A DNA stretch of 64,000 bases from Kovacikia minuta CCNUW1 (GTDB lineage Bacteria > Cyanobacteriota > Cyanobacteriia > Leptolyngbyales > Leptolyngbyaceae). Where the stretch lies: the NCBI RefSeq assembly GCF_020091585.1, contig NZ_CP083583.1, positions 372,001-436,000 on the forward strand. The letters are read 5' to 3'. The translations under genes were made by a program, and so were the position numbers. This document shows positions 53,513-62,900 of the stretch, in pieces (the stretch's first letter is position 1; each line of letters begins with the position of its first letter). Below the pieces are notes generated by a model. That model searched no databases, was not told where the DNA came from, and was given only the letters and a program-made list of their open reading frames with translations.

Positions 53513-54741
53513 AGGGTTCTCTCATCGCAAACACCTTCTCAATCTACCCACAAATGCCTCAGTCGTCACACTAAATATTCATTTTTAATGTTCTTCAATT
53601 CAAGTAGCATGCGTGAATCAGCATGCCAGATCTACTAAAACATCGGTCAAGAAATCGGTTTCCCGTTCTCAAACGACCAGAAACTCGTCAGATCACCGCT
53701 AAGAAACCTAATGTCTGGAACTTAGCGATCGCTCCCAGGCTCTGGTTTAAAGCTGCCAAATTTGGGTTAAATGACTTCGATCGGTTTAAGGAGTTCTGCA
53801 AGAGTGTAAACAATTATTAAATTAGCTCCGAAGAACTTCTTAATCTATGCCGTGAAAATTCGGACAATCCCCCTCTGCCTGTAAAGTTTTCTATCATCTG
53901 TTGTGTCTCCGATCTAGGTGGGAACACTGCCTTTTGTCAACCAAATTCTATTAACAATGGGAGGACAGAACAATCCAGTCGACAGAAGAATAGCAAACAG
54001 ATAAATAATGTGAATGATACTGCTATCTGACCGCAGCGATCGTCCAAAATCGAAATGGATACTTTCAAGATGTTCAATCGGAACAAATGAGCCATTGTGT
54101 AACCACCAGGTTCGCATAACTGGAGCATTCGAAATCACATGAGATGCTTTGCTCTCTGACGATCGTGATCGATTAACCTGGCAACGGTTGTAACTTTACT
54201 TGCCGTCATCCTAAATCTCTCTCCCAAAGTGGGCGAGGGACTTCTGCTCCAGATCCCCTGCTCCTTTTATGGGAAAAGGGTTTAAGGGATGAGGGCAGGT
54301 CGGAGTGCAAGATCAGATATTGCCGAGTTAATCAATAAATCTTTTTAGATTTAGTGCCAGTTATCATCACTTATCAGTAGATCAACTAAATTATTTTTTA
54401 GGGTTAGATGGCAATAATCCGATCTGCTAGGGGTCAGGGTTTTGCGCCTCATCCTAAACAATAAGTAGTCTCAATCTAGTCACATCTGTTTAGTTCTGGC
54501 TAAACGACTATTGACATTACTAACAATGATTTTCTAGGTTGTTCAAGTTGGTCGCTACATCTCTCAATTTCCGATTAGACTTCTGAATTTTGATTGTGAA
54601 ATTCAGAAGCTCAGTTACAGCCTTTGGATGAAACAGATTCTTCTCATTCTGATTCACTTGCAACCATGACGGTTTTACTCTGTGCATTTACAGTGCGTCA
54701 TTAAGCTTTCAATCTCTACCTTATAGGGAGGACGGTTACTC
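53513..54741. promoter_or_regulatory. Large divergent intergenic region of the eCIS locus
   Basis: This 1.2-kb stretch separates the two divergent eCIS operons. It contains a possible 65-codon frame (53623-53820, MPDLLKHRSR start) that I cannot support, a dispersed repeat at about 54200-54300 (CTCTCCCAAAGTGGGCGAGG), and an AT-rich 300-base stretch before the sheath gene. A TTGACA at 54511 has no convincing -10 box. The sheath has a strong ribosome binding site (GGGAGG at 54726). Confidence 0.5.
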
Positions 54742-56454
54742 ATGGCTTTAGACTATTTTGCTCCTGGTGTCTACGTTGAAGAGGTAGACAGGGGCAGTCG
54801 CCCCATCGAAGGCGTCAGTATGAGCGTCGGCGGATTTGTCGGGTTTACAGAGGATGTTAGGGGCGATGCAGAATTGTTTAAGCCCATGTTAGTTACCAAT
54901 TGGAGCCAATACCTGGAAATGTTTGCCAAACCAGGTTCCGATGGTTTTACCGACTTCAATGCCTACCTTCCCTTTGCCGTGCAAGGTTGGTTTCTGAACG
55001 GAGGAGGACGCTGTTGGGTCGTCAGTATTGGTACCAAACTGCCAGGAGCAGAAGCCCCCTTGCCGGAAGAAGTTGGGAGTAAACTCTTTACCCCCGGTGG
55101 CAAGCCATCCTTAATGTTTAACTTGAAACTGCCGGAAGAAGCGGGAGGGGTTCCAGCCCTGCCCTCTGCCAATGGACGCATTATCGTTAGCATTTTGGAA
55201 AGCGAACCCAAGCCCCTTGCTGAAGATGCTCCAGAGGACAGCGAACCTCCCCTCAATTCGGGAGAATTCTTCTCGGTGGTGGTCAGAAATGGGAATGAAA
55301 TTTTAGAACGGCACGACCATCTGACGATGAATCCGAATGTGGAAACAGCAGTCGCGGATTACGCTGTAACAGCGTTGCAAGCATCAGAATTTGTATCGAT
55401 CGCCGATATCTCCCAAAGTGGACAAGCGCTTTCTCGTCGTCCTGCCAACGGCTCCTACGAAATTGCACCACCGCCGTATATTGCCCGCCGGGAGCACCTG
55501 GCACGGGATATGCAGGGTGCCCGTAATGATAAAACCGGCATGCAGGGCATTTTTGAAGTGGACGAAGTCGCGATGATTGCCTGTCCCGACTTGATGCGGG
55601 TGTATCAGGATGGGTTGATGGATCTCGATCAGCTCCACGGGATTATGGAAATGATGGTGAGTCTATGCGAAAACTCCTTCCCTGGCCCTGCTTACCGGAT
55701 GGCAGTGTTGGATGCGCCTCCGGTCAAACCGGGAAAAAATGAAAACCGGGCAGTCCCTCCCGAACAACAAAAGCCCCAGGATGTGTTTAACTGGTTGCGC
55801 GATTTCAATCGTCGATCGATGTTTGGTGCGCTCTATTATCCCTGGATTAAGGTCGCCAATCCGCGCAACGGGGGGAAACCGATTCTAGTGCCACCCTCCG
55901 GTCATATGATGGGCGTTTGGTGCCGTACCGATGAAACCCGTGGCATCTTTAAAGCTCCGGCAAACGATACTCCCCGTGGTGTAATCGGGTTGGCGTATGA
56001 AACCAACATGCGAGAGCAGGAAATGCTCAATCCGGTTGGCATTAACTGCATCCGTAACTTTGCCAATTACAATCGCGGGTTTAAGATCTGGGGCGCGCGC
56101 ACTTTGGTTGAACCGGATAATGTGCAATGGCGCTATATTAGCGTTCGTCGTCTAATTAGCTATGTGGAAAAATCCATTGAGATCGGAACTCAGTGGGTTG
56201 TGTTTGAACCCAATGATCAGGATCTGTGGGCACGGGTTAGCCGCACCGTCAGCAACTTTTTAGAACGGCTATGGCGAGAAGGTGCGCTGTTTGGAGCGTC
56301 CGCAGCAGAAGCTTTTTACGTCAAGTGCGATGCTGAACTCAATACCCATGAAACCATGATGCTCGGTCGGCTGTATGTCGAGGTAGGCATTTGTCCAGTC
56401 CGACCAGCGGAATTTGTCATCTTCCGGATTAGCCAATGGGCACCCAACCAATAA
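54742..56454 (+). CDS. Contractile tail sheath protein
   Basis: This 570-residue sheath has the N-terminal signature YFAPGVYVEEVDRGSRPIEG, then SVGGFVGFTEDVRG. The C-terminal domain (WRYISVRRLISYVEKSIEIG, then TQWVVFEPNDQDLW) and the terminus ISQWAPNQ are those of phage and eCIS sheaths. It forms the outer layer that contracts and drives the inner tube. It is first in a plus-strand operon. Confidence 0.96.
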   Translation: MALDYFAPGVYVEEVDRGSRPIEGVSMSVGGFVGFTEDVRGDAELFKPMLVTNWSQYLEMFAKPGSDGFTDFNAYLPFAVQGWFLNGGGRCWVVSIGTKLPGAEAPLPEEVGSKLFTPGGKPSLMFNLKLPEEAGGVPALPSANGRIIVSILESEPKPLAEDAPEDSEPPLNSGEFFSVVVRNGNEILERHDHLTMNPNVETAVADYAVTALQASEFVSIADISQSGQALSRRPANGSYEIAPPPYIARREHLARDMQGARNDKTGMQGIFEVDEVAMIACPDLMRVYQDGLMDLDQLHGIMEMMVSLCENSFPGPAYRMAVLDAPPVKPGKNENRAVPPEQQKPQDVFNWLRDFNRRSMFGALYYPWIKVANPRNGGKPILVPPSGHMMGVWCRTDETRGIFKAPANDTPRGVIGLAYETNMREQEMLNPVGINCIRNFANYNRGFKIWGARTLVEPDNVQWRYISVRRLISYVEKSIEIGTQWVVFEPNDQDLWARVSRTVSNFLERLWREGALFGASAAEAFYVKCDAELNTHETMMLGRLYVEVGICPVRPAEFVIFRISQWAPNQ

Positions 56455-56465
56455 AGTAACCAGTA

Positions 56466-56494
56466 GGGGTTAGGGACGATCGATCTCTAACCCC
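56466..56494. terminator. Hairpin between sheath and tube genes
   Basis: GGGGTTAG (56466-56473) and CTAACCCC (56487-56494) form an 8-bp stem 12 bases after the sheath stop. No T run follows. It may set the ratio of sheath to tube transcripts. Confidence 0.5.
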
Positions 56495-56534
56495 TGGGAA
56501 CGAACCAAATTACAGCTTAAGGGAAATAGAGGAT

Positions 56535-57020
56535 ATGGCTGAATTAAAACCGATCGCAGCGAGTAATTTTTACTTTGAAATTGATGGCATGACTGACATG
56601 CAATTTAGCAAAGTTGGTGGTGTCAAATTTGCTGCCAAAGTCAAAGGACAAGATAAACCGTTGATGTCTACCAAAGGTGGAAAAACCGTCCGCCAAATTA
56701 ACTCGGCAGGCTTTGAAGGACTGTTTACGATGGACGTGACCACGCTCATGAGCGGGGACAGTGATAGTACCAGTGCAAAGATGTATGCCTGGTTTAAGAA
56801 ATGTCTACCTGCGGCTGAAAAAGGAGAAGGCAAATGGTTAGACAGCAAAAAAACGGGATCGGTTACCGCCTATGACACGGATGGAAATGAGGTTATGCGC
56901 TGGGATCTTAAAGAAGCTTGGCCCTCTGCCTATAAAGTTGGAGATTTGGATGTAAACGGCAGCGACTACATTGAGGAAACCTATACCCTCACCTGTGAAA
57001 ACATGAATCGGGTTAAGTAG
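56535..57020 (+). CDS. Tail tube protein (gp19-type), paralogue 1
   Basis: A 161-residue T4 gp19-like tube protein: NFYFEIDGMTDMQFSKVGGV, then SGDSDSTSAKMYAWFKKCLP and WPSAYKVGDLDVNGSDYIEE with the terminal ETYTLTCENMNRV. It stacks in hexameric rings to form the inner tube. The start has GAGGAT upstream. Confidence 0.93.
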   Translation: MAELKPIAASNFYFEIDGMTDMQFSKVGGVKFAAKVKGQDKPLMSTKGGKTVRQINSAGFEGLFTMDVTTLMSGDSDSTSAKMYAWFKKCLPAAEKGEGKWLDSKKTGSVTAYDTDGNEVMRWDLKEAWPSAYKVGDLDVNGSDYIEETYTLTCENMNRVK

Positions 57021-57098
57021 AGCCTTGTAATTGGTTGGAATCTCTAACAGAGAAATAGGAATTGTAGAAATCTTTTGTCGTATGAATGGAGATGAGTG

Positions 57099-57566
57099 AT
57101 GCCAGAATTTATTTCAAACGCCAAGTTTTACTTTGAAGCAGATGGGCTATCTGATTTGCTGGTGCAAAAGGTCAGTGGGATGCAGATGAAAATGACTGTT
57201 GCGGGTGGAGATGCGCCGATCGGCGTCAGCAAAGATGGCAAAACGCAGACTCAGGCAACCATTGGAGGTGTGGAGTGTTCTGAAATTACGGTGCAATGTG
57301 TAGCAACTTCCGAGTCCAAAAAATTGCTGGAATGGTACAACAAGTGTCATGCAGAAGCGCTTTCTGGTGGTAAAGCGGAGGGTCGAAAAAGCCGTAAACT
57401 CGGAAAGATTGCCATTTATGATGGCGACGGCAACGAGAAGATTCAATACGAACTAACTGATGTGTTTCCCACAAGCTACGCAACTGGTGATTTCTCAGCA
57501 GGTAGTGGAGATCTCCTAACTGAAACCGTCACGATCGGATTTACCTATTTCGAGCGGAAGAAGTAA
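57099..57566 (+). CDS. Tail tube protein (gp19-type), paralogue 2
   Basis: A 155-residue paralogue of the preceding gene: KFYFEADGLSDLLVQKVSGM, then TSESKKLLEWYNKCH and FPTSYATGDFSAGSGDLLTE. The frame is open with a GTG three bases further upstream (57096). A change in the conserved strand suggests a specialised tube ring, perhaps at an end. Confidence 0.9.
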   Translation: MPEFISNAKFYFEADGLSDLLVQKVSGMQMKMTVAGGDAPIGVSKDGKTQTQATIGGVECSEITVQCVATSESKKLLEWYNKCHAEALSGGKAEGRKSRKLGKIAIYDGDGNEKIQYELTDVFPTSYATGDFSAGSGDLLTETVTIGFTYFERKK

Positions 57567-57637
57567 AGCGAGCCAGAATTTACGTATTAACCCGGCAGCT
57601 TTTGTTCCTACATATTTTGGAATTGCGCCATGATTGC

Positions 57638-57717
57638 GTAGGGTGCTGTTAGCGACAGCGTAACGCACCGAGGCGTGGGTTAGCGGTGCGTTACGGCGAT
57701 GCCTAACAGCACCCTAC
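57638..57717. repeat. Large inverted repeat between tube paralogues
   Basis: GTAGGGTGCTGTTAGCGACAG (57638) and the complementary arm ending at 57717 (CTGTTGTAGGGT-type) are imperfect inverted repeats of about 32 bases flanking GAGGCGTGGGTTAGC. Another dispersed repeat, copy of 42838, follows at 57745-57825. They fill the 295-base gap and have no gene. Confidence 0.7.
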
Positions 57718-57861
57718 AGCTCATGCTAGATCAAATATTGCCAGGTTAATAGGATGTGTAGCTGTAACGCATCAAACCTTGGATCAGCATGGGTTAGCGG
57801 TAGCGTAACCCATCCTACGACGGTCCATATCTGTTTTGTTCCACTGGCTTAGTACTAACCA

Positions 57862-58371
57862 ATGGCAGAATCCATATTTCCTGAGATCCTGACGAATTCG
57901 CGCTTCTACTTAGAAATTAAGCTGGATGGCAGCAAAGATTCGGTAGATGGATATTTCATGGAATGCAGCGGCTTCCAAACAACGCAGGCGGTGATCGAAG
58001 TTTGTGAGGTAACCCCTCAACTGTGGGGCAAGAATGGCAACAGTAAAGGACGGGTTGTGCGGACAAAACTCCCCGGTAACACCACCTACAACAACCTGAC
58101 CTTAAAGCGCGGTTTGACCTGTTCCACCACGCTCTGGAACTGGATTCAATCTGTCCAGAATAGTGGCTGGGCTGACCAGCGTCGCAATGGTTCTCTCGTT
58201 TTGTATAATCAGGCTGCGGAAGAACAATTCCGGCTTGAGTTTAAGGGAGCTTGGCCTGTTAGCTACAAGATTTCAGATATCACTGCGGCAGGAAGTGAGC
58301 ACGAAATTGAAGAAGTTGAAGTGACGATCGAAGAACTAAAGCGGGTGAATGTAACCACTAATGCAAACTGA
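57862..58371 (+). CDS. Tail tube protein (gp19-type), paralogue 3
   Basis: A 169-residue tube-like protein: NSRFYLEIKLDGSKDSVDGY, YNNLTLKRGLTCSTTLWNWI, then FRLEFKGAWPVSYKISDITA and EIEEVEVTIEELKRV. The central LTLKRGLT...LWNW pattern is that of the second tube subfamily (as in the 59387 gene), distinct from paralogues 1 and 2. It overlaps the next gene by 11 bases. Confidence 0.92.
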   Translation: MAESIFPEILTNSRFYLEIKLDGSKDSVDGYFMECSGFQTTQAVIEVCEVTPQLWGKNGNSKGRVVRTKLPGNTTYNNLTLKRGLTCSTTLWNWIQSVQNSGWADQRRNGSLVLYNQAAEEQFRLEFKGAWPVSYKISDITAAGSEHEIEEVEVTIEELKRVNVTTNAN

Positions 58372-58657
58372 GTTTGAATTTGAACTACCAAAGGGCTATC
58401 TCGATACCGATGGCAATTTGCACCGGAAGGGAAGCATGCGATTGTCGCGGGCGATCGACGAAATTGTGCCGCTGCGTGATCCACGGGTAAAATCCAATCC
58501 CGCCTATGCAACGGTGATCATTTTGTCGCGGGTGATTACCCATCTGGGTGCGCTGGAAGAAGTTTCTCCAATGGTCGTTGAGGGGCTATTTGCCTGTGAC
58601 CTAAACTATTTGCAGAAGTTCTATCGTCACATCAACGAATTGGAATCAGATGCATAA
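58361..58657 (+). CDS. Tail-assembly-type small protein, paralogue 1
   Basis: A 98-residue protein: EFEFELPKGYLDTDGNLHRK, then GSMRLSRAIDEIVPLRDPRV and ILSRVITHLGALEEVSPMVV. The pattern is that of phage tail-assembly-type proteins (Phage_TAC family) that accompany tube genes. It is almost certainly co-translated with the preceding tube gene, as the frames overlap by 11 bases. Confidence 0.82.
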   Translation: MQTEFEFELPKGYLDTDGNLHRKGSMRLSRAIDEIVPLRDPRVKSNPAYATVIILSRVITHLGALEEVSPMVVEGLFACDLNYLQKFYRHINELESDA

Positions 58658-58702
58658 AATGTTGATGTCACTGCTGATGTCATTGAGGTGATGGAAATGT
58701 TG

Positions 58703-59020
58703 ATGACAGAATTTGATTTCACCCTCCCTAAGGGATTGGTAGATACAAATGGTGAGATTCACCGCAATGGGATGATGCGGCTGGCAACAGCAAAGGATGA
58801 AATTGTGATTCAAAAAGATCCTCGCACTCAGATGGGTGATGCCTACAGTGCATTGGTGATGTTTTCACGGGTGATTACCCGATTGGGAACTCTATCTACG
58901 ATCACTCCCGATATATTAGAAAATTTATTTACACCTGATTTTAGCTACCTGCAAGAGTTTTACAACCACATTAACCAACAGGGAACGGCTGAAATCCCTG
59001 TCCAAGTGTCCAGTTTGTAA
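58703..59020 (+). CDS. Tail-assembly-type small protein, paralogue 2
   Basis: A paralogue of the previous gene: EFDFTLPKGLVDTNGEIHRN, then GMMRLATAKDEIVIQKDPRT and MFSRVITRLGTLSTITPDIL. The start is taken at the ATG at 58703 (MTEFDF), but the frame is open to 58688. The tandem pair suggests one for each class of tube. Confidence 0.8.
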   Translation: MTEFDFTLPKGLVDTNGEIHRNGMMRLATAKDEIVIQKDPRTQMGDAYSALVMFSRVITRLGTLSTITPDILENLFTPDFSYLQEFYNHINQQGTAEIPVQVSSL

Positions 59021-59026
59021 CCATTC

Positions 59027-59203
59027 ATTCAAAACGGAGTTGACCCTCACGGGGGAATAGCTGGCTACCCCTCAGATCAACTCTATGGGGAGGTAGCCTG
59101 CATTGCATCAGAGTTTCACTGGTCGCTGGAGGAAATAGTAAACCTGGAACACCGCGATCGCCGCCGCTGGGTGGCTGAAATTGGTAAATTGCGACAACAA
59201 TAA
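59027..59203 (+). CDS. DUF6760-like small eCIS protein without a clear start
   Basis: A frame in phase with the preceding gene continues after its TAA and reads GYPSDQLYGEVACIASEFHW then SLEEIVNLEHRDRRRWVAEI and ends LRQQ. This matches the DUF6760 pattern of small proteins found in tail operons. No ATG, GTG or TTG precedes it in frame, only ATT at 59027. It may use a rare start, or be translated by readthrough or from a sequence error. Confidence 0.6.
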   Translation: MQNGVDPHGGIAGYPSDQLYGEVACIASEFHWSLEEIVNLEHRDRRRWVAEIGKLRQQ

Positions 59204-59210
59204 TGGGACT

Positions 59211-59387
59211 ATGAAATTTAACTTGCCCCCCAATGTCACTGCCGACAAACTACCGCCCAAAGTACTGAAGCGTATTTTGCAAGATCCAAAGTTGATGGAA
59301 CAGTTGAGCGATCGGGTTTACGAACTGCTACGGGACGACCTGTATCGGCAGCGGGAGCGGAACAACGGATATGGGAGGCATTTCTAA
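59211..59387 (+). CDS. Small helical eCIS protein
   Basis: A 58-residue protein: MKFNLPPNVTADKLPPKVLK then DPKLMEQLSDRVYELLRDDL, with a basic tail. The ATG at 59211 is preferred to the frame's earlier ATG. It overlaps the next gene (TAATG at 59385-59389), showing it is part of the tail operon. Unknown function. Confidence 0.72.
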   Translation: MKFNLPPNVTADKLPPKVLKRILQDPKLMEQLSDRVYELLRDDLYRQRERNNGYGRHF

Positions 59388-59911
59388 TGGCAAATAATGG
59401 GAATAAGTCCTTTGGAACGAACTACGTCACCGCTAATCGTTTCTATGTCGGCTTGGAAACATCTACGGTTTCGGCTTCATTTACAGAATGTCAGGGTTTG
59501 GGAGTGACGGTGAAATATGAATCGTTTCATGAGGGTGGTGTCAATGATCAAAAGCGGATTCTGTTGGGGCAACCTGAATTTTCAGAAGTGACGCTCAAGC
59601 GTGGCATGACCGATGATCTGGTCTTCTGGAATTGGGCCAGCCAGGTGATGAAAACAGACTCACAAAAGGCAATTGAACGACGCAACATTAGCATCCTCAT
59701 CTTTAATCAGGCTGGTGAAACCATGCAGTGCTGGACACTGATTGGAGCCGTCCCCGTTGGCTGGAAAGCTCCGTCTCTGTCAGCGGATGCCTCCTCAGTT
59801 GCGATCGAAGAATTGACCTTAGTGTATGAAGGCATGAAGGTTGCAAAATCAGGCACCGCGTCTGCTACCGCCCTCAGTGGTCGTCAAAACGGATATTTTG
59901 GTAGCGAGTAA
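59387..59911 (+). CDS. Tail tube protein (gp19-type), paralogue 4
   Basis: A 174-residue tube protein: NRFYVGLETSTVSASFTECQ, then EVTLKRGMTDDLVFWNWASQ and WTLIGAVPVGWKAPSLSADA. It belongs to the same sub-group as paralogue 3. The C-terminal 25 residues are Ser/Ala/Gly-rich (SGTASATALSGRQNGYF). Its TAA overlaps the next ATG region by one base. Confidence 0.92.
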   Translation: MANNGNKSFGTNYVTANRFYVGLETSTVSASFTECQGLGVTVKYESFHEGGVNDQKRILLGQPEFSEVTLKRGMTDDLVFWNWASQVMKTDSQKAIERRNISILIFNQAGETMQCWTLIGAVPVGWKAPSLSADASSVAIEELTLVYEGMKVAKSGTASATALSGRQNGYFGSE

Positions 59912-62900
59912 ATGGCTGCATCCGATTCTCCCAGTTCCCACTCCCAATCTGAAACCGAGGCATTGCCTGCGGTAGAACCGTTGGGTCTTAAACAACCCTT
60001 GTTGCCAACGAAACCACTGGGAGTCAATCAACAATTTTTGGTGCCATTAGGCGCACGATCGCTCTCAGTCCTAGATCCAACCATCTTTTCGTCCAACCTG
60101 ATTCAGGCTGATTTTCTCGACAATCCTTTTCAGGACTCACCCTTCTTTGCCTCCCCTGACCCTTCCATTGAGGGAAATCCTGGTGCCATTGGAATCGAAC
60201 CAAACCTTACCTCTGTAAACCCTGCCCCTGCATCCTCACGATCTTTCTCTTCTTCTCCCTCTCCCCCCTCCTCCCTCTCTTCGTCTGTCGTTCCCAAACA
60301 GCATCAAACCCCTGAGGCAGCACCCGTCCAGACACCCAGATCTCCTGCTGGGGCACCAGACAATCCGTTTGAATCTACCGCACTCCAGGAGATAGCGGAA
60401 CCATCCATTCATGCTGAAACTCCACAATCTAATTCCGAAGCTATCCAGTTACAGCGATCGACTTCGTTGAATGAAGTTGTTGAATCTACCGCACTCCAGG
60501 AATCGGCGGAGTTATCAATTAATACTGAAATTCCACAATCTAATTCTGAAGCTACCCAGTTACAGCGATCGACGTCATTCAACGAAGTCGATCGAGTAAA
60601 TAATTTAAAGCCGAATGATCCGAACTTAAGCGGCAAAGACTACCCAAATCTTCAATCCGATGTTACGCAGTCATCGCCTGTAGAACCATCACTCCTGGAA
60701 GGGAATGAATCTTCGTTGAATGCTGAGCACTCAACACCAAATATCCAGACTAAACCGATTGGGTCTATTTCTAATCAAGCTCCTTCCCTAGAAATTCAAC
60801 CAAAAGGATTAATCAACGCAACTCAATCTCAAAATACTGAAAGAAATACAATTCAACCCAAACTAGAATCTTCATCCATTGATGCTGATACTGAACAGTC
60901 AATTGACCTCCCAATCCCTGCCTCAGCCACGGAGAGATTTGCCTCATCTGAGGTTGTTGTAAATCATTCGGAACCGTCGATTTTCTCTCCACAACAACCG
61001 GAGATTTCTGGAGTCGCTGACACACCGGGAGCATCGACAATTCAACCCAAGCTTGAAACGTATTCTTCAGAAACCGTTCCAGGGTCTAATAATGAACCAT
61101 CTGTAGCCGCACTTAACGTATCACAAACACCAGGGTTACCACAGCAGGGAATGGCACCAGCAACAGCACCATTGTTGCGGCGATCGCCATCAGAACAAGC
61201 TTCGATTGAAGTTCCAGATCAACATTTCTCTGCCCCCTCAATCCAATTAACGCCAGATCATTCTCAGCCTGCTTCTACTCCGGAGTTGCCCCAAGGCGAA
61301 GCTGCTCTGAGTGCAACGCAAGATGCCCAGGGAATTTTCCATCCTGAAGTAGTGCAGAGCGAATTGAGCAGCAGTTCAATTTCATCCGGCATAGGGGATG
61401 CCGTTGAATCAACCAAAAGTTCAGTTCCAGGGTTTACGGAAGGTTTGCCGATTTCGCAGAGAAAAGAGGTTACGCCTCCAAATGCTCCTAAAGGAGTTCT
61501 AGGGAAATTATTGTCGGTCAGAGAAGAGTTTAGTCAAGCGCCAGATTCCCAATCTGTAGCCCAGGCCCAACTCGAAACCGAGTCCATCCATTTTCAGCCT
61601 TCTGATTCAAGCAGCGCTACCACTCCTGACGAACCCGATACGGCGATCGTGGCTCCTTCCCAGGTTGAGAATATTCAGCAATCAATTCAGGAATCAGGCT
61701 CTCAACCTGAGATTTCAACGACAAAAACTCAATCCTCAACTGAACCATCCGAAACCCAACGGGTTGAAAATAAAGCTACTTCAACTTTTGGAATAGGTGT
61801 CGAGTCTGCTGAACGTAATCCAGAAAATCCCCAACCCTCTGTTTGGAAATCAGAAACCAACGTTGAATTTCAGACAGCAGGGATTCAACCGTTGTCAATT
61901 CAGAGGATGGAATCTGAACCGGAACTTCAGCTAACAACGGCAGAAGCTACTCCTGAAACTCTTGGAACTTATAGCGAAAATGCTCGATCGTTCGTTCAGA
62001 AGGGGGAATCTGAACCAGGAATTCAAGCAGCATCAGAAACTAAAGTAAACTCTCAATTGCTTGGATTGAGTGCAGAAAGTATTCAACCATTTATTCAGAA
62101 AGCAGAAATAGAACCTGAGTTTTTAACAGAACCAGAAGTTGAGGTTACTTCTGAGCCAGTTAAAAGTGATACAGCAACCATTCAACTATCCGTTCAAACC
62201 GAAGGTAAGTTTGAGAATCAAACGGAATTAAAGGGTGAAACCAATTTCAATTCGGCTAAGGTCAGTACACCTAAACCTGGTATTAAACAAGCGACCACTC
62301 AAACATCAGATCAGATATATGAAATTGAACCTGGAACTCAAACGACGGTGAGAGAAGTCGTTAATTCTGAGTTGCTTGAGGGGCACACAAAGGAAATTCA
62401 ACCATCATTTCACAAGTTAAGCGACAGCCCTGACATTCAACCAGAATCAGAACTTGGAGCCAACCTTGCGCCAGGTGAACTTCGTTCAGAGAATACTCAG
62501 CTACCTGTTCCGAAGTTAGATTCCAAACTTGAACCGCAAACAAAAGAAGTTGAAACAATTTCTGAATCAGATAAAACTCACTCAACTGAATCTCAGGTAA
62601 CAGAGATTCAAGCATCAACTCAGAGATTAGAAGTCAAACCTGAGATTCAAAGGGAATCAGAGGGTGAGATTAAACTTGACTCAGTTGAGGTCAGCCCAAC
62701 AGCCGTTCCATCACTCGATCGGCAGCCAGAACCTAAGCCCGAAATTCAAGCAGCTTCAGAAGCTAGAGTTTTACCAGAATCGGCTAAAGTTCACACCGCT
62801 AATTCTGAAACTAGATCGATCGATGTTCCTACAGAAAGTCAGGGTATTCAACCTGAATTGCAACCGGAACTAGCGAATAAGTTTAACTCTAAATCGATTG

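Noticed and set aside
53623-53820. 65-codon plus-strand frame in the eCIS intergenic region
   Set aside because: Basic composition, no ribosome binding site and no homologue that I recognise.
54511-54540. Sigma-70 promoter for the sheath operon
   Set aside because: TTGACA is present, but no TATAAT-like box lies 16-19 bases downstream.
60236-62618. Minus-strand open frames in the giant gene region
   Set aside because: They are shadows of a repetitive plus-strand gene and show strange, low-complexity composition.
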